Assembly (NCBI RefSeq): GCF_013359905.1
Contig: NZ_JABMCC010000111.1
Location: 186,001 to 250,000, forward strand
Source of the DNA: Paenibacillus taichungensis
GTDB lineage: Bacteria > Bacillota > Bacilli > Paenibacillales > Paenibacillaceae
Reading direction: 5' to 3'
DNA length: 64,000 nt
Shown here one piece after another: positions 18,685 through 24,788 of the stretch. Below the pieces are notes generated by a model. That model ran no database searches. It saw only the letters and a list, made by a program, of their open reading frames with translations, and had not been told where the DNA came from. How positions within the stretch are numbered: the first letter of the stretch is position 1; every line of letters begins with the position of its first letter. A program made the position numbers and the translations under genes.

Positions 18685-18874
18685 GAGTGTCTTCTTACGG
18701 TGAGATAAAGATATAAGCTGCATATTATGGACTGAACGGCGGTAGTAGCGAGTCTTGCATCATATTGCACATAGGAGCAGCACTCAGAACATGGTCACAT
18801 AAAAAGCATTCCCCTTGCCTCGCGGCTGAAAATGCCCATGGATGCCCTGAGTTCCTTGCTGTCTATAATGATTC

Positions 18875-18914
18875 AAAAAAAGACAGAAAAGGGTGCTTAT
18901 GTAATCTTTTGTCT
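18875..18914 (-). terminator. Intrinsic terminator inside the nrdA leader, with antiterminator
   Basis: On the minus strand AGACAAAAG pairs with CTTTTcTGTCT across a 14-base loop and is followed by T6-7. The AGACA arm can instead pair with the TGTCT located just upstream (18920-18924), giving an alternative hairpin that would prevent termination. The arrangement is that of transcription attenuation about 250 bases into the leader. Confidence 0.6.
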
Positions 18915-19129
18915 ATAGCAGACACGCCTGTAATTAGAGGATACCGGTGCAGTCCAAATAGCCCCGTTAACCTCCGAGTCAAGTCTGTTTCGAGAAAGCG
19001 ATTTACACCTACAGGGACGTGCCTTTGGAGGTGATTTCATCCTGTTTTTCGCGAGATTTCAGAAGATGACTAATAGAAGTGGGGTGATTTAATTTTACTA
19101 CATTTTGTTGCTGTTCTCTTACTGTAACC

Positions 19130-19158
19130 CAACATATAGTGTTTGTAAACAGGGTCAA
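19130..19158 (-). promoter_or_regulatory. Probable nrdA promoter with NrdR-like box
   Basis: On the minus strand TTGACC (-35) is followed after 16 bases by TATGTT (-10). Overlapping the -10 is ACACTATATGTTG, close to the NrdR consensus ACACwATATaTwGTGT. NrdR usually binds paired boxes about three helical turns apart; I could not find a convincing second box. Confidence 0.5.
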
Positions 19159-19253
19159 CACAGTAAAACGTAATTCCGAGTATACCATTTAAGCCAGGAT
19201 TCCGCAAAGGAAAAGGACTGGAAGATTTGAAGATTTATCAAAAAAAATTTTTG

Positions 19254-19287
19254 TTCAAATCAGATGACGTTATCACGTCAGTTTGAA
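19254..19287. promoter_or_regulatory. Two-part inverted repeat before the thiamine-binding-like gene
   Basis: TTCAAA...TGACGT-TATC-ACGTCA...TTTGAA forms nested complementary arms. It ends about 95 bases before the next gene. It may be an operator or a hairpin; no T-run follows. Confidence 0.45.
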
Positions 19288-19383
19288 TTGTGGTTCCTTC
19301 AACTGGTAGAATAAAAATAGGCAAAAATCGACTAAAAATGAGCGGCACCGGTATCTTGCGGGGCCCAAGGGAGGCCGAGCGAA

Positions 19384-19710
19384 ATGGCAATAGCAGAAGT
19401 GACCGTAATTCCAATTGGCACCGGGACGACCAGCTTGAGCAGTTATGTGGCAGACATGCAGAAAGTATTGGAAAAACAGCGGGGCATTACATATCAGTTG
19501 ACCTCCATGAGTACCATTATCGAAGGCCCGCTCAATGAAGTATTTACAGCAATTGCGGCCTTGCACGAAGCTCCGTTTCTATCCGGGGCCCAGCGTGTCT
19601 CCACTTCTGTCAAGATTGACGATCGTCGTGACAAACCCGACGCTTCCAGTGTGCAGAAGTTGCAATCTGTTCAGGAGAAACTGGTATCCCGTCAGACACG
19701 GCCCAATTAA
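19384..19710 (+). CDS. MTH1187 family thiamine-binding protein (YqgV-like)
   Basis: A 108-residue protein of the MTH1187/YkoF-type ferredoxin-like fold. It starts AIAEVTVIPIGTGTTSLS and has GITYQLTSMSTIIEGPL and RVSTSVKIDDRRDK, the usual landmarks of the family. Members bind thiamine or a pyrimidine precursor as multimers in the cytoplasm; B. subtilis YqgV is the nearest well-known relative. GGGAGG lies 9 nt upstream of the ATG. No thiamine genes or TPP riboswitch are nearby. A hairpin terminator follows at 19763. Confidence 0.82.
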   Translation: MAIAEVTVIPIGTGTTSLSSYVADMQKVLEKQRGITYQLTSMSTIIEGPLNEVFTAIAALHEAPFLSGAQRVSTSVKIDDRRDKPDASSVQKLQSVQEKLVSRQTRPN

Positions 19711-19721
19711 TGGAAGTCAGC

Positions 19722-19751
19722 AGAGAATAGAGAATAGAGAATAGAAAATAG
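19722..19751. repeat. Short tandem repeat of AGAGAAT
   Basis: Three exact 7-base units and a fourth with one change lie 12 bases past the thiamine-binding-like gene and just before its terminator. Slippage is the simplest origin. Confidence 0.7.
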
Positions 19752-19762
19752 TTTTATATATT

Positions 19763-19797
19763 ACTGTAAGTCCTGTATCTGGGACTTGCAGTTTTTC
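19763..19797 (+). terminator. Rho-independent terminator
   Basis: ACTGTAAGTCC pairs with GGGACTTGCAGT (one mismatch/GU) and runs into T5. Confidence 0.75.
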
Positions 19798-19935
19798 GCA
19801 TTTCATTGGCTCAACAAGGGCGGATTTTTGTAGGACATACGTGAGTTTTGCCGTGGCATTTATCTGGGGGTTACATATTTTACATTAAACTGACAACCTT
19901 TGTCGGCAGATGTATAGAGGAATGGAGGGATTACA

Positions 19936-20304
19936 ATGCCTTACACTACAGGTCTCCTCTTTAACTCTCCTAATGGGAGTGATCGAGCTACTCAATTAAT
20001 TGTCACCTGTTTGAATGATTCTCTCAATATTCCAGCCAATATCGAGCTTCAGGTCTTTCGCTGGGATACTTCCCAGACAACCCGAATCCCTATTGGTCAT
20101 GATCTGTTCCAATTGACTCCCCAGGCATCTAGAACGTTGTTATATACGCTAAACACAGCAGATTATTTTGAGGTTCAGAGCGATTATTTCAGTGCAACAA
20201 GCACGGTTATTCAGGTGTTCAGTTTGGACTCCACCGGAAATATCCTGCAGCGTGTGTTGCAATCGGAGATGGTATGGGTAGACCGATTCACAAATATTCC
20301 ATAA
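19936..20304 (+). CDS. Small protein of unknown function, upstream of an Asp-box propeller gene
   Basis: A 122-residue protein that I do not recognise. It is rich in Thr, Ser, Asn and beta-strand-like stretches (LIVTCLNDSLNIPANIELQV in its first half, STVIQVFSL near the end), with no signal peptide or membrane segment, which suggests a beta-sandwich of a surface or spore-coat kind. GGAGGG lies just upstream of the ATG. It ends 25 bases before the propeller gene, so the two are likely one transcript. Confidence 0.65.
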   Translation: MPYTTGLLFNSPNGSDRATQLIVTCLNDSLNIPANIELQVFRWDTSQTTRIPIGHDLFQLTPQASRTLLYTLNTADYFEVQSDYFSATSTVIQVFSLDSTGNILQRVLQSEMVWVDRFTNIP

Positions 20305-20329
20305 CCCAAATATAACGGAGGTGAATGAA

Positions 20330-21562
20330 ATGCCGGTTGTAAATATTACAGGAGCATTGGGTGGGAACCAGTTTGAACCGTCGATTGCAGTAAATGAATT
20401 GTTACCCAATATAATGTGTGTTGTGGCAGTCGATACAAGTACTGGGCCAACACTTACTGGATTATATCGCTCCATTGACGGAGGGCAGACCTGGTCAACG
20501 ACTACCTTGCCTCAACCTGCGGGTTACGCCGGAGCTGAAGCCCCCACGATTGATTACACATTCCCCAGTACGTTTATTGTAACGGTTCATGTTTTTAATG
20601 GGGATAATGACGGGACCATTATTAGTTATACTTCAATGGATGACGGTCTCACATGGGCTCCCCCGGTGTTTGTAAACAGAGGATATGGTCTCATCGTTCA
20701 CAATGATGAACCGTATATAGCGTGTGATCGAACACCTGGTAGCCCGTATCGTGGTAATGCTTATGTTGGATACACGCCGCTGGCAACAGCGGCATCATCA
20801 ATCTTTTTGCAAAGGTCTCTGGATCAGGCTGCGACCTGGCAATCGCCAAGCCGGATTTCCAGTCCGAGAGGCTTCCATGATCGGGCGGCAATCGCAATTG
20901 GATTTACGGGTGAAGTCTATGCCGGGTATATAACCACGGGTCCGACGAGCCCGTATGCCTTGTTAAGGATATCTTACGACGGAGGTGCGACATTTCAGCC
21001 TCCAGTAAATAATCAGTCGACCCTAATTTCTTCGGTGGTACCTGCACCTTCTCCCTTACCTGTACCCAATTATGCGTTCCGTGTTCAAACGAATCTGAGT
21101 CTGGGTGCAGATATTTCCAACAGTATCTACAGTGGGACAGTCTATGCAGTCTGGAATGACGCCCGAAATGGATATACGGATGTACTCATGTGTCAATCGC
21201 CAGATGGTTTGCTTTGGAGCGAACCGGTAAGTATAACGGGAGCACCTGTAGGATCACAGAATTTCTTTCCTTCGATTTCCGTATCACCATTTACGGGAGT
21301 AATCCGAGTCATCTATTATTCCAACCAGATAAATGGATTTTTGCTAGATGTATATGTAGCTGAGTCCTCTAATGGGGGAGCGACATTTACGAACAGAAGA
21401 CTCACAACGACATCCTTCAATCCGAATGGGAATTCACCCGTACCAACAGTGCTCATTGGTGACTACATCACAGCCTATACACAGTCACCTGATAGCTTGG
21501 CCGCCGTTTGGATGGCGACAACACAGCCAACAGGGAAACTGGATGTGTATTTCGGTTCATAG
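20330..21562 (+). CDS. Asp-box (BNR) beta-propeller protein, sialidase-like fold
   Basis: A 410-residue protein with repeated Asp-box motifs: SIDGGQTW, SMDDGLTW, SLDQAATW, SYDGGATF, SPDGLLW and SSNGGATF. This spacing predicts a six-bladed propeller as in sialidases. I do not see the sialidase FRIP motif or a signal peptide, so enzymatic activity is doubtful and export by the usual route unlikely. The start ATG has GGAGG 8 nt upstream; the GTG at 20321 is part of the binding site. Three YjcZ-like sporulation genes follow, so a role on or in the spore is a reasonable inference. Confidence 0.78.
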   Translation: MPVVNITGALGGNQFEPSIAVNELLPNIMCVVAVDTSTGPTLTGLYRSIDGGQTWSTTTLPQPAGYAGAEAPTIDYTFPSTFIVTVHVFNGDNDGTIISYTSMDDGLTWAPPVFVNRGYGLIVHNDEPYIACDRTPGSPYRGNAYVGYTPLATAASSIFLQRSLDQAATWQSPSRISSPRGFHDRAAIAIGFTGEVYAGYITTGPTSPYALLRISYDGGATFQPPVNNQSTLISSVVPAPSPLPVPNYAFRVQTNLSLGADISNSIYSGTVYAVWNDARNGYTDVLMCQSPDGLLWSEPVSITGAPVGSQNFFPSISVSPFTGVIRVIYYSNQINGFLLDVYVAESSNGGATFTNRRLTTTSFNPNGNSPVPTVLIGDYITAYTQSPDSLAAVWMATTQPTGKLDVYFGS

Positions 21563-21664
21563 TCATACCTCAATTGTACCCTGGCCCATTTTTAACAAGA
21601 GCCCGGTCTCGCGAGTGACTTTTGCATATAGTGAACTGTACCTCAAATAAAAGGAGGGTTTTGC

Positions 21665-21769
21665 ATGAGTGGAGTTGTAGGTGGATACGGCGGCGCATGG
21701 ACATCGACTGGTGCCATTTTGGTTCTCTTCATTTTGTTGGTTATCATTTCCAAAGCATTCCTCATCTAA
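21665..21769 (+). CDS. YjcZ family sporulation miniprotein 1
   Basis: A 34-residue protein with a Gly/Tyr-rich head (GGYGGAW) and a hydrophobic tail GAILVLFILLVIISKAFLI, the pattern of YjcZ/YczM-type sporulation proteins. AAAGGAGG lies upstream of the ATG. A single membrane helix is predicted from the tail. It is the first of three related genes in 750 bases. Confidence 0.82.
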   Translation: MSGVVGGYGGAWTSTGAILVLFILLVIISKAFLI

Positions 21770-21811
21770 TAGACCCTTAACACCTAAACCATTGGTAAAG
21801 GAGGAATCTCC

Positions 21812-21919
21812 ATGAGCGAAGTACTTGGAGGCACAGGATACGGCGGCTGGACATCAACTGGTGCCATCTTGGTTCTGTTCATTCTTCTCGTTATCATCAC
21901 TAAATCTTTCTGGGTATAA
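21812..21919 (+). CDS. YjcZ family sporulation miniprotein 2
   Basis: A 35-residue paralog of the preceding gene: GGTGYGGWTSTGAILVLFIL, then LVIITKSFWV. The block WTSTGAILVLFILLVII is shared word for word with copy 1, which points to recent tandem duplication. AAAGGAGG precedes the ATG by 9 bases, and a terminator follows 10 bases after the stop. Confidence 0.82.
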   Translation: MSEVLGGTGYGGWTSTGAILVLFILLVIITKSFWV

Positions 21920-21928
21920 TATGTTTGA

Positions 21929-21958
21929 ACTCCGCCGGGTAACCGGTGGGGTTTTTTT
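21929..21958 (+). terminator. Rho-independent terminator after YjcZ copy 2
   Basis: ACTCCGCCGG and ACCGGTGGGGT fold into a 10-bp stem with a GTAA loop, followed by T8. Confidence 0.88.
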
Positions 21959-22086
21959 TGGTTTGGGGACAAGCCTACAGGAATAGTGAAAACGCCTATT
22001 TTGTCAAAGTAGGGCCATAGCCCGGTCCAGAGGTAGGCAAAATACATAGCTTAGGGGTGTAGGCAAATGTTAAGGAGGAATGAACA

Positions 22087-22395
22087 ATGAGCGAAGTAAA
22101 ACCGAATTCACCGAACGGACAGGGACACGTATACGGACATATGGGAGGGTATGAGCATATGCAAGGATACCAATACACAGGTCATGAAATGCATGGGTAC
22201 GGATATGGTTGTACAATGCCAACGGGGTATGGCTACGGCTACGCTCATCATCCCAATCATGCTCCAGTGCTGCACGGGTATCACCATGGTTGTGGAACTT
22301 CCTATGGACATAGCGGAGGAAGCTGGGGATCCATGGGTACGATTCTTGTACTGTTCATCCTGTTGGTCATCATCTCCAAAACGATGTTTATCTAG
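22087..22395 (+). CDS. YjcZ-like protein 3 with long Gly/His/Tyr-rich head
   Basis: A 102-residue protein. Its last 20 residues (GTILVLFILLVIISKTMFI) match the membrane tail of the two preceding miniproteins. The head of about 80 residues is very rich in Gly, Tyr and His, with repeats such as GYGYG, GYEHMQGYQY and HGYHHGCG. It looks like a spore-coat-type low-complexity domain grafted onto a YjcZ anchor; the His and Cys could bind metal. Start: TAAGGAGG upstream of ATGAGCGAAGT, the same opening codons as copy 2. Confidence 0.8.
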   Translation: MSEVKPNSPNGQGHVYGHMGGYEHMQGYQYTGHEMHGYGYGCTMPTGYGYGYAHHPNHAPVLHGYHHGCGTSYGHSGGSWGSMGTILVLFILLVIISKTMFI

Positions 22396-22444
22396 ATCTT
22401 ACAATAGCAACTGTATCAGGGAGTTGATCCATACAACTCCGATG

Positions 22445-22474
22445 AAAGGCGCCGAGATTGTATCGGCGCCTTTT
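22445..22474 (+). terminator. Rho-independent terminator after YjcZ-like 3
   Basis: AAAGGCGCCGA and TCGGCGCCTTT pair perfectly over 11 bp and end in T4. Confidence 0.85.
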
Positions 22475-22511
22475 GGCTGTCTGTCCATCTTTTTATTAAA
22501 AGTGGACATGG

Positions 22512-22802
22512 AAAAACACCCGGAACCCAATTCCGGGTGCTTTGTGTATGTTTTCAATCTTCTCAAGAATAAGTGACATCCAAAACAACAAAAGCCCTAC
22601 CTCTCTTTTGTCCTTGCGGCTCCGATGACCGCGCCAGTGTGAATGGGAACATCTTGTGAAACTCTGTACTACCGGGTTATTGTGATTCAGGTTCTTCAAT
22701 CTTCATAGGTTAATGTGCATGTTCGCTGCGGTCGCAGCATGAAGAAAATATTCCGGGGTTTAAAGAAGACAGAAAATCATATGAGGTTGTTTAAATACCA
22801 AC
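22512..22802 (-). ncRNA. Candidate structured small RNA, about 290 nt
   Basis: The minus strand has a near-consensus promoter just upstream and a clean terminator at the far end: CACCCGGAA-TTGGG-TTCCGGGTG followed by T5 (22539 to 22512). Between them are perfect hairpins: TCTTCAT/ATGAAGA enclosing GCTGCG/CGCAGC (22700-22745), and ACAAAAG/CTTTTGT (22588-22611) with an AGAGGTAGGG loop. No frame has a start with a ribosome binding site and a sensible protein. It does not match tmRNA, RNase P RNA or SRP RNA as I know them; a 6S-like RNA was considered but the long helix is not evident. The class is unknown. Confidence 0.6.
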
Positions 22803-22808
22803 TCTTAG

Positions 22809-22837
22809 AGTATACCACAGGCTGTAATTTTTTGCAA
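22809..22837 (-). promoter_or_regulatory. Sigma-A promoter of the candidate small RNA
   Basis: Minus strand TTGCAA (-35), 17-base spacer, TGG-TATACT (-10 with extended TGn). Start of transcription would be near 22802. Confidence 0.68.
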
Positions 22838-22971
22838 TAAAAAGGAAGGTTGAAGCTTTTTTTGAAAACAATTGCGGAAACATTTCAGATTTTTTCTTCA
22901 ATAAGGTAATCCTCTTCAAATGATTCTGCGTAGGTTATAATAAGAGGGATGACACGGAAAGGGGCCCTCGC

Positions 22972-23568
22972 ATGACTGAACCAATAGAGGACAGCAGGTT
23001 AATGCGGCAGATTGCAGAGCGAGATGCTTCCGCACTGGAGCTTTTATATGACCGCTACGAGCGGGCGGTGTATTCTTTTGCTTATCGGATCGTTGGTGAT
23101 CCAATGACAGCAGAAGAGACTGTCCAGGAATTATTCCTGCGGGTCTGGAACAATGCTGAACGATATGAGGCCTCACAGGGGAAGCTGACCACGTGGATGT
23201 TCGCCATTACGCGCAACATTGCAGTGGACATGCTGAGGCGAAAATCCAAAAGCGCAGCTACGACCTCAATGGAAAACGAAGCACTGGCGGCATATGCCGA
23301 TGAACATACAAATACAGAAGAAGAAATAGAGCGTAAATGGGAAGGTGTCCGAATTAAAGAAGCCTTGTCCCAGTTGAATGGTGACCAACAACAGGTCATT
23401 GAATCGATCTATTATGCAGGTTTAACGCAACAGGAGGTATCCAGCAGATTCGGGATTCCGCTGGGTACGGTAAAGAGCCGTGTCAGGCTTGCGATGCGAC
23501 AGCTTCAGAAGCTGCTCGCCGATGCTGAAATGCATCCGGACGCGGGAAGGGAGGGCATACATCCATGA
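22972..23568 (+). CDS. ECF-type RNA polymerase sigma factor
   Basis: A 198-residue sigma factor. Region 2 is seen in LYDRYERAVYSFAYRIVGD and AEETVQELFLRVW, with the -10-recognition stretch LTTWMFAITRNIAVDMLRR. Region 4 is a helix-turn-helix, YYAGLTQQEVSSRFGIPLGT, with VKSRVRLAMRQL as recognition helix. It directs polymerase to a small regulon, normally including its own operon. Its stop overlaps the anti-sigma start (ATGA), so the two products are made in step. The sequence resembles the SigK/RskA class. Confidence 0.93.
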   Translation: MTEPIEDSRLMRQIAERDASALELLYDRYERAVYSFAYRIVGDPMTAEETVQELFLRVWNNAERYEASQGKLTTWMFAITRNIAVDMLRRKSKSAATTSMENEALAAYADEHTNTEEEIERKWEGVRIKEALSQLNGDQQQVIESIYYAGLTQQEVSSRFGIPLGTVKSRVRLAMRQLQKLLADAEMHPDAGREGIHP

Positions 23569-24545
23569 TAGAACGACATGAGGAATGGTCTGATCTGGCA
23601 CCGGTGTATGTGCTGGGAGGACTCGAAGCGGAGGAAGTGGCAGCATTCGAAGCGCATTTGGCCAATTGCGAGTCTTGTCGCCTGGAGGTGAGGGAATTGC
23701 AGGAAGTAACAGGCTTCCTGCCACTCGCGGCGGAACCCGTTGCACCGCCGCCTGGCATGCGAGCACGTGTGCTGGGCAACGTGCTCGGACATGCGCAGGA
23801 GAGCGCCGGAACGAAGCCGGCGGCTGCTCCTGCGCAGCCTGAAGCACCCGCGGTGCTTCAGGGGGACCTTGCGCCGCAGCATGGAGCGGCGCAGCCCGGG
23901 CAAGGCTTGCCGCCGGAGACGGTGGTGCCTGCAGCCCGGGCAGAAGAGGCTGCACGGGCACAGCCGTGGCAGCCTCAAGGGCGCGCGCGTGCGCGCAGCA
24001 GCCGCGCCTGGCGCATAGCGAGCGCAGCCCTCGCGGCAGCGGCGCTCGTGCTCGGCATCTACGCCGGGCAGCTGCAAGGCCAGGTCGATTCGCTGAAGAA
24101 GCAAGCTGCGGGCTCATCGACGGTGCAAGAGCAGCTTGCTCAGGCGCAGGCACAGAATGCTCAGCTGCAAGAGCAGCTTGCTTCATCCCTGCAGCCTGCA
24201 CAGGGAATGCAGACAGGCGAAGCCGTTAAGCTTAGTCCTGCAACACAGGACATTGTGGCCCAAGGTCTGGCTACCATCGTTATTGACAGCAAAGGCACTC
24301 ACCTGGTCGTACAGGCGGAGAATTTGCCTACTTTGGAAGGGAATGAGGCGTTCCAGGTTTGGCTGATCAAGGGCGATACACCTCAGAATGCGGGGACCTT
24401 CCTAAGTCATAATGGAACGGGAGCGGTATACTATACGTTAGACTCTGCCAACGATTACGACACGGTCGCCATCACACTTGAACCGGATGCGATGGGTGAT
24501 GAGCCGCGTGGTACAATGATTCTGGCTGCCAAGATTAAAGGATAA
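23565..24545 (+). CDS. Membrane anti-sigma factor, zinc-binding N-terminus and RskA-type C-terminus
   Basis: A 326-residue anti-sigma factor for the preceding sigma. The cytoplasmic head has the ZAS motif His31-x3-Cys35-x2-Cys38. A membrane helix lies at about 148-166 (IASAALAAAALVLGIYAG). After a coiled Gln/Ala-rich stretch the outer part (about 235-326) matches the RskA C-terminal domain: EAFQVWLIKGDTPQNAGTF, ITLEP. Between head and helix lies an 80-residue Ala/Pro/Gln/Arg linker coded by very GC-rich DNA (about 23720-24200). The 4-base overlap with the sigma gene suggests translational coupling. Confidence 0.9.
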   Translation: MIERHEEWSDLAPVYVLGGLEAEEVAAFEAHLANCESCRLEVRELQEVTGFLPLAAEPVAPPPGMRARVLGNVLGHAQESAGTKPAAAPAQPEAPAVLQGDLAPQHGAAQPGQGLPPETVVPAARAEEAARAQPWQPQGRARARSSRAWRIASAALAAAALVLGIYAGQLQGQVDSLKKQAAGSSTVQEQLAQAQAQNAQLQEQLASSLQPAQGMQTGEAVKLSPATQDIVAQGLATIVIDSKGTHLVVQAENLPTLEGNEAFQVWLIKGDTPQNAGTFLSHNGTGAVYYTLDSANDYDTVAITLEPDAMGDEPRGTMILAAKIKG

Positions 24546-24563
24546 GAAATGTCTTGCCATATC

Positions 24564-24594
24564 AGGCTGTTTCCTACGGGGAGCAGTCTTTTTT
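24564..24594 (+). terminator. Rho-independent terminator of the sigma operon
   Basis: AGGCTGTTTCC and GGGGAGCAGTCT pair over 11 positions, three of them GU, and are followed by T6. Confidence 0.7.
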
Positions 24595-24638
24595 GTATGG
24601 TTGTACGCGTACATATAAGTTAAATGAGCGATTCATAG

Positions 24639-24676
24639 TTCATTCCAGGATGGAGGTTTCCCATCCGTGAAATGAA
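24639..24676. promoter_or_regulatory. Hairpin upstream of the HD-GYP gene
   Basis: TTCATTCCAGGATGG and CCATCCGTGAAATGAA form a long, slightly interrupted stem. No T-run follows. It lies 113 bases before the GTG start and may be a leader structure or operator; no c-di-GMP riboswitch consensus is visible. Confidence 0.4.
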
Positions 24677-24788
24677 TTAATTTTTTCAGTCCGAGTAACC
24701 GATAACAAATAGGAGGCTGTACCCTTAATCTCCCTCTGTCATCATCAATGGGGAGAACTGGTTTGCAGCTAGAGAGTGAGGGGTTAGG

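Larger units (their letters stand above)
18623..19124 (-). promoter_or_regulatory. Long structured leader of nrdA, candidate riboswitch or attenuator
   Basis: If transcription starts at the NrdR-like promoter near 19131-19158, the nrdA message carries about 500 untranslated bases. Inside lie an intrinsic terminator (18875-18914), a mutually exclusive smaller hairpin sharing one arm (18910-18924), a weaker hairpin followed by T5 (about 18808-18836) and a GC-rich segment (18930-19050) long enough for an aptamer. I compared the segment by eye with the cobalamin, TPP, FMN, lysine, purine, c-di-AMP, M-box, THF and T-box consensuses and saw no match. Function is inferred from architecture. Confidence 0.5.

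Noticed and set aside
18923-19060. Cobalamin, TPP, c-di-AMP or M-box riboswitch before nrdA
   Set aside because: I compared the consensus cores by eye and none fits on either strand; it is reported as an unknown leader instead.
20330-21562. Secreted sialidase
   Set aside because: Asp boxes are present, but there is no signal peptide and no FRIP motif, so I call only the fold.
22496-22699. A 67-codon minus-strand frame
   Set aside because: It runs through the terminator of the candidate small RNA and has no ribosome binding site.
24600-24788. c-di-GMP riboswitch upstream of the HD-GYP gene
   Set aside because: The GEMM core sequences are absent; only a plain hairpin is present.
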